Under the pieces are notes generated by a model. That model was not told the origin of the DNA and made no database searches. It worked only from the letters and a program-made list of their open reading frames with translations. Shown here piece by piece: positions 24,892 to 33,821 of a stretch of 36,160 nt of DNA. Source of the DNA: Bacteroidales bacterium (GTDB lineage Bacteria; Bacteroidota; Bacteroidia; Bacteroidales; UBA932); assembly GCA_017615435.1 (NCBI GenBank), contig JAGAAF010000013.1, forward strand, positions 1 through 36,160, given 5' to 3'. Positions within the stretch are counted from its first letter, which is position 1. Every line of letters begins with the position of its first letter. Made by a program: the position numbers and the translations under genes.

Positions 24892-26379
24892 ATGAAAAAG
24901 TCTATATTATCGATACTCGCAATAGCGGCGGTCGTGCTCAGCGTTTCTGCTTGCAACGACTGGCTTCAGGCTTCTTCATCCACCAGAATCCAGCAGGACA
25001 AACTCCTTTCCAACAGGGAGGGTTTCCTGGACGCCTTGACTGGCGTGTATCTGACGATGGGCTCGGAATCCCTTTACGGAGAAGCTCTTACCTGGCATTT
25101 TGCCGATTTGATCTGCTACCCCTACAACGAGGTCGCCGCGACGAATATCCATCCCTGGCAGGCACATACGTATAACAATACTTATGTCAAGAACGACATA
25201 GCCGGGATGTGGCTGAAGGCATATAATGCGATAGCCAACATCAATTCGATTCTGGATTATCTGGATGAGAGGCGAGATGTCTTCACAAGCGAGCTGGAAT
25301 TCAATCTTATCAAGGGTGAACTTCTCGGACTCAGGGCATATATGCATTTCGACCTGATCAGGATGTTCGGAACCCGCGGATGGGCTGCTTCAGAGGATGC
25401 CAAAAAAACGGTTCCTTATGTGACTGAATTTATCCCTAAAGCGACTCCTCAGCGTACGAATGCTGAAACGAGGGCGCTGCTTCTCGCCGACCTCGCCGCG
25501 GCGATTGAATGCCTGAAGAACGATCCGGTGACGGGTGTGGTCCCGGATGGCTGGAACCAGGGACCCAATGCGGAAGGCTATTGGAACAAGCGGAACTCCC
25601 ATTTTAATCTCTATGCAGCCAGGATGCTGGAGGCAAGGGTCTGTCAATGGTCAGGGGATGTGTCGCGTGCGGCACAGCTTGCACAGGGCATTATCGATGA
25701 TGCGATTGCGTCAGGCGCTGTCAAGTGGATTGACCCGGAAAACCTGCTCAATTTAGACAACAATGCGCGTGACTGGACCCTCAGTGGGGAACAGCTTTTC
25801 CAGCTCGATATAACCGGTCTGCATACGGCGGTGGCCGGAGTTCTCATAGCCGGATTGTCTACGAAGTTGGACGCGCTCCACATCAATGAAGAGTTTGTCA
25901 GCGATGTCCTTTACAAACTCAACGATAACGGGTATATAGGCGGCGCCGAGGATATCAGAGGGCCCGCGATGATGCTCAAGTACAACAAGGGCTACGACTG
26001 CTACAAACTCTACGGTTCCTCCGAGATGCCTGCTTCCATAAGGAATAAAATGCCTATGATGAAACTCCCGGAGTTGTATATGATGATAGCGGAAGATTAT
26101 CTGGAACAGGGAGATTCTGTGAAAGTCAAGCAGACCCTGGATATAGTCAGGGCCCACCGCGGTGTCCAGGCGGATCTTCCCGCATCAGCTGATGCCCTCA
26201 CAGAATTCCACAGGGAAATAATGAGGGAGTTTATCAACGAAGGACAGATAGTCTACTGGTTTAAGCGCAAAGGCCTGGACAACTATCCCGCAAAGGCTTA
26301 TTACAACCTGGAATTATCTGATCTGACACTGCCTTATCCCCAGGCTGAAATCAATTACGGACGTGTTCAAGAATTGTAA
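24892..26379 (+). CDS. SusD/RagB-family surface lipoprotein
   Basis: Substrate-binding lid for the SusC transporter. It has 495 residues, with a lipoprotein signal (Cys21 after SVSA) and the N-terminal SusD start CNDWLQASSSTRIQQDKLLS. The tetratricopeptide-like helices include AYNAIANINSILDYLDE and GELLGLRAYMHFDLIRMFG, the most typical SusD motif. The C-terminus has YMMIAEDYLEQGD and the RAHRGV and EFINEGQIVYWFKRKGL segments that belong to the SusD fold. It sits between SusC (7-base gap) and the DUF4843 gene (6-base gap). Ligand type cannot be read from sequence. Confidence 0.95.
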   Translation: MKKSILSILAIAAVVLSVSACNDWLQASSSTRIQQDKLLSNREGFLDALTGVYLTMGSESLYGEALTWHFADLICYPYNEVAATNIHPWQAHTYNNTYVKNDIAGMWLKAYNAIANINSILDYLDERRDVFTSELEFNLIKGELLGLRAYMHFDLIRMFGTRGWAASEDAKKTVPYVTEFIPKATPQRTNAETRALLLADLAAAIECLKNDPVTGVVPDGWNQGPNAEGYWNKRNSHFNLYAARMLEARVCQWSGDVSRAAQLAQGIIDDAIASGAVKWIDPENLLNLDNNARDWTLSGEQLFQLDITGLHTAVAGVLIAGLSTKLDALHINEEFVSDVLYKLNDNGYIGGAEDIRGPAMMLKYNKGYDCYKLYGSSEMPASIRNKMPMMKLPELYMMIAEDYLEQGDSVKVKQTLDIVRAHRGVQADLPASADALTEFHREIMREFINEGQIVYWFKRKGLDNYPAKAYYNLELSDLTLPYPQAEINYGRVQEL

Positions 26380-26385
26380 GTAACG

Positions 26386-27192
26386 ATGAAAAGGTATTCA
26401 CTCATATTGTTGACGGCAGTTGTCGCTCTCCTTGGATCCTGTACTGAACAGGATGTTGCCGTGTTCGACCCTGCCGATTCGCTGGTCCGTTTTGATTCCA
26501 ACCAGACGTCGTTTTCCCTTATTGGAAACAAGGAAGCGGAACCTGTTTTTAAAATCAACCTGGCCCTGGTGGGTCCCGCCTGTGACTACGACAGAATTGT
26601 TACATATGAAATAGTCGACACGACTTTCAATTCTGCTGTTGCAGGTCAGGACTTTACAGTACAGCAGGCTGTGGTGCCTGCCGGCAGCCTCTCCGGTTAT
26701 ATCAGTATCAAGGTCAAGGCTTTCTCGGAAGACGAGTTCTCCAAGCAGACCACAACCTTCCGTCTGCTGCCCAACGATAACTTCAAACACATCTACGCCG
26801 GCGGTGACATCACTTACGTGACCTGGTCGAACCAGTTCGTGCGCCCTACCGGTGAGGATGTTTATCGCAGTTGGTGGTATTACTTCTCCCAAGGGTACAG
26901 TCAGAATTACCACAAAATACTTGCTGAACTGTTTGGCGAGGATATTCAGTATACTTCAGTTTACGCTTCTGCGCGTAAGAACGATGATCTTATTTTCCGC
27001 GCCAATTCCTGGTGGTACGCCGCTTCGCGCACTCTGTATGAGACCGTTAAAAAACACGATCAGGAGCATCCTGAAGCGCCGTATATGCACAGTGAGGACT
27101 ATGAGTACTATTCCTCACCTTATCTGCCGGTCGGAGGCGGAAAGAAGCCGGAAACCATACCGACTATACTCTCAACCCTGTTGATAATGTAG
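26386..27192 (+). CDS. DUF4843-domain lipoprotein
   Basis: A 268-residue lipoprotein (MKRYSLILLTAVVALLGSC, Cys19). The mature start DPADSLVRFDSNQTSFSL, then EPVFKINLALVGPACDYDRIVTYEIV and AVAGQDFTVQQAVVPAGS, matches the DUF4843 pattern of Calx-beta-like strands. Such proteins are repeatedly found directly downstream of SusC/SusD in Bacteroidetes and are thought to be surface-exposed accessory binders. The C-terminal third is aromatic (SWWYYFSQGYSQNYHK), a feature that could make a ligand-binding surface. The next gene begins 6 bases after its stop, so this is the third cistron of the operon. Confidence 0.83.
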   Translation: MKRYSLILLTAVVALLGSCTEQDVAVFDPADSLVRFDSNQTSFSLIGNKEAEPVFKINLALVGPACDYDRIVTYEIVDTTFNSAVAGQDFTVQQAVVPAGSLSGYISIKVKAFSEDEFSKQTTTFRLLPNDNFKHIYAGGDITYVTWSNQFVRPTGEDVYRSWWYYFSQGYSQNYHKILAELFGEDIQYTSVYASARKNDDLIFRANSWWYAASRTLYETVKKHDQEHPEAPYMHSEDYEYYSSPYLPVGGGKKPETIPTILSTLLIM

Positions 27193-27198
27193 AAAGAA

Positions 27199-28773
27199 AT
27201 GAAGAAGAATCTGCTCAATATTTCTTTAGTGGCGCTGACCGCTTTGATGATCCTTGGGTGTTACAAAGACCAGAGTACAGATGCCACATATGAAATCCCC
27301 GATATCGCCATCAGGGTGGACGGAGCCGAGTCTGACACTCTGAGCGTTGCCTATGGAGATACTCTCAACCTTAAGGCGGTCGTTCGCCAGAAAGGCACGA
27401 ACTCTTCTGATTTCTCTTTCTTATGGGAGTTCGACATAGTTGCGAGTGCGATGAAAGGAAGGATTGAGATAGGAGACGCCGACCGCCTGAGTTATTTCGT
27501 CCTTAACCTTCCCGCCACCAAACCTTATATGCTCAGCCTGACGGTTACCAACACTAAGACTGGTTTTTCCCAGATGAAATACTGGCCTGTCTATGTGACC
27601 AATCCATATGGAGAGGGGTTGCTGGTCTCGCATACCAGGGACGGTGGCCTTCATTCGGATATCAACCTCATCAGCGATACTCCGGTCACTTACGGCTGGA
27701 CAAGTTCTGCTCCCAAGATACATCGGGATATATTTGCATTCAACAACGGGGGAGAGCCCATCCCGGGACGTATCACTTCCACCGTGTCCAGACTTGCAAC
27801 CGATTTGAGCGTTCCAAACGCCCATTCTTTCTCGAAGAGTATGCTGATGATAGGCACCGAAGAGCATATTTATGCGTTGAGCCCCGTGACATATACCGTC
27901 GAGTATCAAGATGCGGAGTTGTTTACCTTCAACGATGATTCTTTCGGCGTCAAAACCCTTTTCACGGGAGGCAACAATTATCACTCCTATGCAGTGATGG
28001 GTGACGGCGTCCTCTACAATTGCGGCGATATAATGGATATGCAGTATTCAAAAGTGTCTTATCCTAATGTACAGAAAGCGGTCTATGACGCCTCTTGCCT
28101 TGCCTGGACAAGGATCCAGCAGGGACATATCAGCGGCTTCGACAAGCTTGACCATAGATTCCATTATATGCTCGGCCCCTTTGCCTACTCTGGCACCTTC
28201 GACGCGGTGGAAACGACTGGATTGTCTTTCGATCTGAGCACGGCCTCGTGCGTAGCCGCCGGCAGCACAAGGAACGACGATCATATGTACATTATGAAGG
28301 CCGGTGGAAAGTATTATGTGGTCATCCTGCCCTATGATACCCCCGAGAACGCATACTCTATGGAGGTCAACCTCCCGGAAATCGAAAATGCCGTGACGTT
28401 CGCCGTCTGTGACAATGCCTATGTGTTCTACTATGCTACTCCTTCGAAGATTTACACTATGGTCCTTTCCGGAAACAGCTATATGACGAACGCCCTTTCC
28501 TGGAAACCGGATAACACGGCTGAGAAGATTACATTGATCAAACAGTATGATCAGGCGTGGTTCGGTGTTGGACAGATAGCAGAGTATAATTATGATATGA
28601 AACTCCCTACCCACAGGCTTCAGGTGATAATCGCCACCTATAATCCTTCCACCAAGGAAGGCAAGATTTACCTCCGCCCCTTCAATGTGAGCACAGGTAA
28701 CTTCACCACCAAGACCAATGGAGTTTACGGCGGTTTCGGAGAGATATTGGCCATTTCATCTACTTTGAGATAG
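27199..28773 (+). CDS. PKD-like family surface lipoprotein
   Basis: A 524-residue lipoprotein (Cys21 in LGCYKDQ; the acidic residue soon after the cysteine fits surface export). The N-terminal domain (about 35-130) reads as a PKD-like immunoglobulin fold: YGDTLNLKAVVRQKG, FLWEFDI, LSLTVTNTKTGFSQM. The rest (about 140-524) contains repeated beta-rich stretches compatible with a propeller, for example GLLVSHTRDGGLHSDINLIS. Lipoproteins of this type accompany SusCD-DUF4843 loci; their exact role is unknown, and binding of the polymeric substrate is the usual guess. It lies 6 bases after the DUF4843 gene and 7 bases before the metalloprotease. Confidence 0.78.
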   Translation: MKKNLLNISLVALTALMILGCYKDQSTDATYEIPDIAIRVDGAESDTLSVAYGDTLNLKAVVRQKGTNSSDFSFLWEFDIVASAMKGRIEIGDADRLSYFVLNLPATKPYMLSLTVTNTKTGFSQMKYWPVYVTNPYGEGLLVSHTRDGGLHSDINLISDTPVTYGWTSSAPKIHRDIFAFNNGGEPIPGRITSTVSRLATDLSVPNAHSFSKSMLMIGTEEHIYALSPVTYTVEYQDAELFTFNDDSFGVKTLFTGGNNYHSYAVMGDGVLYNCGDIMDMQYSKVSYPNVQKAVYDASCLAWTRIQQGHISGFDKLDHRFHYMLGPFAYSGTFDAVETTGLSFDLSTASCVAAGSTRNDDHMYIMKAGGKYYVVILPYDTPENAYSMEVNLPEIENAVTFAVCDNAYVFYYATPSKIYTMVLSGNSYMTNALSWKPDNTAEKITLIKQYDQAWFGVGQIAEYNYDMKLPTHRLQVIIATYNPSTKEGKIYLRPFNVSTGNFTTKTNGVYGGFGEILAISSTLR

Positions 28774-28780
28774 AATCATT

Positions 28781-31405
28781 ATGAATGTTAAAAGCATAAT
28801 AACAGCGTCAGTCGCGCTTCTGCTGATTTCGTCCGTCCCCGGGCAGGCAAAAGTTAAACTGCCTTCCTGGCTGACTTTCTGGAAGAAAAACAAGGTTGAG
28901 GAAGTGCAGCCTGCTGACACTGTCAAGAAAAAAACTCCCTACGAAAAACTCTTCGCCAAGGAAGGCCGAAAGGCGGATGGAATGATTACCATCCATCAGG
29001 TGGGGCAGAAGATATATTTCGAACTGCCTGTGGCCCTCTTCGGTCGGGATTTCGTGATGGGGTCCACTATAGCGCGTATTTCGGACAACGCTTACGGAGT
29101 TGTGGGCGCGAAGCCTTCAGGGTTGTCCCATTTCACTTTTGAACAGGTGGACAGCACTATCGTGATGCGTAACGTGTCGGCAGACTATTATTCGGATGAC
29201 GCCAACATCTCGAAGGCGCTCTCGGAAAGTAACCTGGGTGCGATTCTTAGATTGTTCCCCCGAAAGGCCTACAATAACGATAGCACGGCGGTGGTATTCG
29301 ATGTGACCGACGTCTTCCTGGGGAAAGACGATGAGAATTCGCCCTTCACAACCCCCAGCGTCTATGGCTCCTACACCAGGAACGAACAGTATAAGCCGGA
29401 ATTGTCATACATAGCCGGTTTCAAGGCGTTCGAAGATAATGTATCAGTTACTTCCAGCCTTTCATACACAGTAACCCTGAAGCACCCTACAACTGGTAGG
29501 ACGCTGATGAAAGACCGTCCGTTTACGGCGGAGCTGACACGCTCCATAATGCTGCTGCCTGAAGAAATCTACCATCCCCGTACCGCAGATCCCCGCATCG
29601 GCTATTTCTTTACCGAGCGCGAGCAGCTGGGCTCAACTGCGGGCAGCCCTCGCAGCGCGTTCTTCGCCAACCGCTGGAGGCTTGAACCCTCCGACACGGC
29701 GGCCTACAGGAGAGGTGAGGCGGTCGAACCTGTCAAGCCTATAGTATTCTACATCGACGACAAGTTCCCGGAGTCTTGGAAGCCTTGGATCAGGGCGGCT
29801 GTCAACCAGTGGCAGAAGCCTTTTGAAAGGATAGGATTCAAGAATGCGATAATTGCCAAGGATTTCCCGACTGACGATCCTGAGTTCGACCCGGACAACA
29901 TAAAGTATTCCTGCATACGCTATGCTCCGATTGGAGTGCAGAACGCGATGGGCCCGTCGTGGGTGGATCCCCGCAGCGGAGAGATTATCACCGCTTCTGT
30001 CTATGTGTTCCACGATGTCATCAAACTGGCATCCGACTGGCGTTTCGTGCAGACCGCCCAGACCGATCCGAATGTCCGCACCAAGGACATCCCTGAGGAG
30101 ATTCTGGGAGATGCGCTGAAGTATGTCATCACCCACGAAGTGGGACACTGCCTTGGTCTGATGCACAATATGAGCGCCAGTGCCGTCATCCCGACTGAGG
30201 CTTTGCGCGATCCGGTATTCACGCAGGAAAACGGCACTACAACATCCATTATGGACTATGCCCGCAACAACTATGTGGCACAGCCGGGCGATTTTGAGAG
30301 GGGAGTGAAAGTGACTCCTCCTACTTTCGGAAAATACGACTACTGGGCCATACGCTGGGGCTACCAGCCCGTTTTTGATGTCGCTTCCTTCGAAGAGGAG
30401 ACGGCGATCACTTCAGGATGGATAACGGATTCGCTGAAAGCGGACGCGTTCTACCGCTACGGCAAGCAGCAGCTGTATGCGAAGTTCTTCGATCCAAGCT
30501 GCCAGAATGAAGACCTGGGCGATGACGTTCTCGCCTCGAGCGCCTACGGAGTGGCGAGTCTAAAGTACATAGTCCCGCGTTTCATGGACTGGATCGACAA
30601 CAAAAGCGATGAGGACTACGAATACAGGGTGGATCTTTATAAGGCAATCGTGAGCCAATACAGCCGTTATATCGGTCATCTTGCCCGAAATATCGGCGGC
30701 CTTTATCGCAGGGAAGTCAAGTTCGGTGACGGACAGAAGCCTTTCGAGAACGTTCCCCGTCAGAAGCAGCTCGACTGCCTCGAACGCCTGTTCGATATGT
30801 GGGCCGACCTTGATTGGATAGCAGACGAAAGCGTGGTGAGCCGCCTTCCCGTGATAGGGACTCCTGTTCAGGCTTTAAGAAACTCTATTCAGAACTATAT
30901 CCTTTCGGCTCCATTCGCTTGCGGTTCGAGTGACGGAGTGGACACCCGCGAGTTGGGGCCTGTAGAATGTTTCGGCATTGTTGCAGACAAGGTTTGGGGA
31001 CCGACTAGAAATAAGCTTTCCCTGACTCCGGAGCAGCGCAGGTTCCAGAAAGATTTTGTGGAAACCTATATGACTGTCGCCTCATTTGCAATGCCTTCTT
31101 CAAGAACCAAGACAGTCGCTATAAACGAGGACGCACATATTCTTGCGGGGGGTGATAATCTTTGCAGCCTTGAAGCAAATAAGGTTGAATCCGAAGGTGT
31201 AATCACATACTCTCCGGTTTCCGGTTTTGAGTATTATCCGCGAAGCATCTTCAATATGTCTTCGAACATCACGGTTGCGGATATCTACGCGCTGTTGAGC
31301 AAGGCGCGCAGCGATATGAAAGCCGCCCTTACATCCGCATCGGAGCAGGACAAGGCGCACTATCAACTTTTAATCAGCACGATCAGTTATGGCATCAAAG
31401 ACTAA
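28781..31405 (+). CDS. Secreted zinc metalloprotease (DUF5117/DUF5118 family, gluzincin-like)
   Basis: An 874-residue protein with a signal peptide (about 1-23, ending GQA) followed by a DUF5118-like helix (WKKNK through YEKLFAKEG) and the DUF5117 domain (about 75-260). The catalytic domain carries an intact zinc motif HEVGHCLGLMHN: His452, Glu453, His456 and His462. The downstream methionine-turn region SIMDYARNNYVAQPGD (around 490-505) is also present. Length is normal for the family. It overlaps the next gene, a catalytically dead paralogue, by 17 bases. Location after SusCD suggests that it trims proteins at the cell surface or in the periplasm to importable peptides. Substrate is inferred. 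Confidence 0.92.
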   Translation: MNVKSIITASVALLLISSVPGQAKVKLPSWLTFWKKNKVEEVQPADTVKKKTPYEKLFAKEGRKADGMITIHQVGQKIYFELPVALFGRDFVMGSTIARISDNAYGVVGAKPSGLSHFTFEQVDSTIVMRNVSADYYSDDANISKALSESNLGAILRLFPRKAYNNDSTAVVFDVTDVFLGKDDENSPFTTPSVYGSYTRNEQYKPELSYIAGFKAFEDNVSVTSSLSYTVTLKHPTTGRTLMKDRPFTAELTRSIMLLPEEIYHPRTADPRIGYFFTEREQLGSTAGSPRSAFFANRWRLEPSDTAAYRRGEAVEPVKPIVFYIDDKFPESWKPWIRAAVNQWQKPFERIGFKNAIIAKDFPTDDPEFDPDNIKYSCIRYAPIGVQNAMGPSWVDPRSGEIITASVYVFHDVIKLASDWRFVQTAQTDPNVRTKDIPEEILGDALKYVITHEVGHCLGLMHNMSASAVIPTEALRDPVFTQENGTTTSIMDYARNNYVAQPGDFERGVKVTPPTFGKYDYWAIRWGYQPVFDVASFEEETAITSGWITDSLKADAFYRYGKQQLYAKFFDPSCQNEDLGDDVLASSAYGVASLKYIVPRFMDWIDNKSDEDYEYRVDLYKAIVSQYSRYIGHLARNIGGLYRREVKFGDGQKPFENVPRQKQLDCLERLFDMWADLDWIADESVVSRLPVIGTPVQALRNSIQNYILSAPFACGSSDGVDTRELGPVECFGIVADKVWGPTRNKLSLTPEQRRFQKDFVETYMTVASFAMPSSRTKTVAINEDAHILAGGDNLCSLEANKVESEGVITYSPVSGFEYYPRSIFNMSSNITVADIYALLSKARSDMKAALTSASEQDKAHYQLLISTISYGIKD

Positions 31406-33776
31406 CAGGCTCATAGCCCTCCTGGTTGCAGCCGGACTGATTGTCGCAGGCCCGTCCGCTTCCGCCTTCTCCTGGCCTTGGAAAAAGAAGCAGGCCAAGA
31501 TTGAGACCGAAGCACAGGCTCCGGCACCGAAGAAGTCCAAATACGACAAGTTCCTGGAGAAGAAGGGCTTGAAAAGCGCAGAGGGATTTCTGAAGATATA
31601 CCGGGACGGTAAGGATATCTTGCTGGAAATTCCTGATTCGCTTATAGGCAGGGAAGTGATACTCAGCACCTGGCTTGAGGATGCTTCCGAACCGACTATG
31701 ACCATAGGCGTAGAGGTTTCCTCCTGCCAGGTGTTTCAGATTTGCAAAGAAGACAGCGTCATACTATTTAAAAACCCCGCCGTACGCGGTTATGAAGTCT
31801 TCGCGGACTCTCGTCTTCAGGCGGTTCGCCACAGGTTGCCGGCAAAATATAGTACTGACTCCACCAAGGTGGTGATTGTCAACGGCGTTTTTTCTCCAAG
31901 GTCTAAGGATGTCCTGGATTTGGCCGGAAAGAAATACGGGGACTACAGAATACTATCCGGGAGCGTTGACGATAAAAAGTCTTATACCAGGGGAATTGTG
32001 TGCAGGGGGCAGTCCGTGGGCGTGGAAAGCGATGTTACCCTTACCTTGAACCTTCAGAGTGTTCTCGGCGAGACTTCCTTCCACCCGAATGTAACGGTAC
32101 ATATCGTTTCTTGCCTGTCACCAATTCCTCAAAAGGAGTTCAAAACGCGGAAGGAAGACTCCAGGGTTGGAACCCTCACAAAACCGGTTACAGCATTCAG
32201 CCCGTTTGAGGGTATGAAGACTGACTATATGGCTTCAAAATGGGATATAAGCTACGGTAAGAGCATCCGTGTCTATGTGGACACTCTCTTCACGGAATCG
32301 TGGCGCAGGGCAATCTTCGAGGGACTTCAGGCCTGGAACGAAGCTTTTGCCGAAGCAGGGCTGGGAGAGCCCGTTGAACCCGTGCTCTACAGCGCCGGAT
32401 TATATTCCGGAGACCCTATGGTCTCTACTGTCTCTTTCATCGGGGGACAGGCATCCTCGTTGGGGCTAAGCCTCCTTCGCTCCGCAGATTCGGAGATACT
32501 GTCCGCCAAGATCACCGTTCCGGGAGATTATCTGCTGGGTGTGCGCAGAAGAAGCGTCTACAGCATCAGCGACGTGGATCCCAGATACAGGAAGTACTAC
32601 CTTGATGACGACGCCGTCTGCGAGGTCTTGAAGGCGGAAGTGATGAAGACCTTCGGACGTGCCCTTGGCCTGACCCAGAATATGGCGGGAAGCTATGCGT
32701 ATTCCCCGGATGAATTGCGGAGCCCTTCGTTCACTGCTGAACACGGCATCACGGCTTCCGTTACCGACGATGTGCTGTTCAACATTTTGGCACAACCTGG
32801 CGACAAAGAAGCCGGAGTGAAGACAATTATCGACAGGGTGGGGGACTACGACAAATATGCAATCGCCTGGCTCTATGCCGATGCCCCTGCCGATTTCGAC
32901 CATTTGTTTATCCCCCGTCAGGACTCGCCGTCTGATCCACGCGGCATCCAGCACGACCTGGGTAACGATATACTCGAATGTGCCCGGACTGTCAGAAACA
33001 GGCTCGAATATGTGGCGGACAATGCCGCAGGATGGCTCACTTCAGAGGATGTGCCGGAGAATTATTCGATGCTGTTCGTTGATTGGATCTATTTGAACTA
33101 CTACTATATGGACTATTATATGTCCGATTGGGTAGGAGGTATGTTGGCGCACGAGACAAGGGCTGGAGTAGATTTGCCCAAACTCGAGGCAGTTCCTGCC
33201 GAGTTGCAGTCCAGGGTTTTACAGATGATACTTAAGGGTCAGTCGGACTATTCCTGGCTCGACCGTAATCCTATGCTTTTCAAGTACCTTGCCGGTGCCA
33301 ATGTCAGCATCGACCGTTACCATCGTACGCAATATGTCTCCACCGTCAATGCCTTCAACCGTCTGCCATATGTGCTTGCGGCTGAAAGACTGGCAGGAAG
33401 CAAATACACGGCAGATATGTTGCTCGACTCCCTTGAGGAGGCAGTCCTTGCTGATATGAAAGACGGCGACCTGAGTGAATTGAGGGAGCAGAAGGCTATG
33501 ATGTATATCTCAAGGCTTATTTCCTTCTCCCCGGTTATGACTCAGAACCTCAAGGAGGCTTCGAATCAGGCATCGCTTGCCGACGATTACTCTATGAGTT
33601 CGCTCCCGATTTCATCCGAGTACACGGCGGAACTTGAACTGATATGCTACAACAGGCTTCAAGGGCTGGTTCCCAAACTGGAGACCATACGTGACAAAGC
33701 CTCTTCAACGGATAAATTGAAGGTCGATTACCTGCTTGCAACGATAAAAGCGGCTTTGACAGACAAATCATTTTAA
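31389..33776 (+). CDS. Pseudo-metalloprotease, paralogue of the preceding gene lacking all zinc ligands
   Basis: A 795-residue secreted protein (signal peptide about 1-26, ending PSASA) with the same layout as its neighbour: WPWKKKQ start, YDKFLEKKGLKSAEG, DUF5117-like domain and degenerate catalytic domain. Where the neighbour has HEVGHCLGLMHN, this one reads KTFGRALGLTQN at residues 420-431. Both zinc histidines of HExxH, the catalytic glutamate and the third histidine are replaced (Lys420, Thr421, Arg424, Gln430), while Gly423, Leu426, Gly427, Leu428 and Asn431 remain. The flanking segment still aligns (LRSPSFTAEHGITASVTDD, AQPGD). The frame is long and intact, so the protein is maintained. 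A regulatory, chaperone or binding role is more likely than catalysis. Confidence 0.88.
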   Translation: MASKTNRLIALLVAAGLIVAGPSASAFSWPWKKKQAKIETEAQAPAPKKSKYDKFLEKKGLKSAEGFLKIYRDGKDILLEIPDSLIGREVILSTWLEDASEPTMTIGVEVSSCQVFQICKEDSVILFKNPAVRGYEVFADSRLQAVRHRLPAKYSTDSTKVVIVNGVFSPRSKDVLDLAGKKYGDYRILSGSVDDKKSYTRGIVCRGQSVGVESDVTLTLNLQSVLGETSFHPNVTVHIVSCLSPIPQKEFKTRKEDSRVGTLTKPVTAFSPFEGMKTDYMASKWDISYGKSIRVYVDTLFTESWRRAIFEGLQAWNEAFAEAGLGEPVEPVLYSAGLYSGDPMVSTVSFIGGQASSLGLSLLRSADSEILSAKITVPGDYLLGVRRRSVYSISDVDPRYRKYYLDDDAVCEVLKAEVMKTFGRALGLTQNMAGSYAYSPDELRSPSFTAEHGITASVTDDVLFNILAQPGDKEAGVKTIIDRVGDYDKYAIAWLYADAPADFDHLFIPRQDSPSDPRGIQHDLGNDILECARTVRNRLEYVADNAAGWLTSEDVPENYSMLFVDWIYLNYYYMDYYMSDWVGGMLAHETRAGVDLPKLEAVPAELQSRVLQMILKGQSDYSWLDRNPMLFKYLAGANVSIDRYHRTQYVSTVNAFNRLPYVLAAERLAGSKYTADMLLDSLEEAVLADMKDGDLSELREQKAMMYISRLISFSPVMTQNLKEASNQASLADDYSMSSLPISSEYTAELELICYNRLQGLVPKLETIRDKASSTDKLKVDYLLATIKAALTDKSF

Positions 33777-33786
33777 TTATTATACA

Positions 33787-33794
33787 TATATTTG
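33787..33794 (+). promoter_or_regulatory. Candidate internal -7 box for the BACON lipoprotein gene
   Basis: TATATTTG fits TAnnTTTG and lies 27 bases before the ATG at 33822, in an AT-rich 45-base gap, the largest within the locus. It would allow the last gene to be expressed independently. Confidence 0.55.
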
Positions 33795-33821
33795 TTCAAA
33801 ATCATTTTCAACTATTCAATT

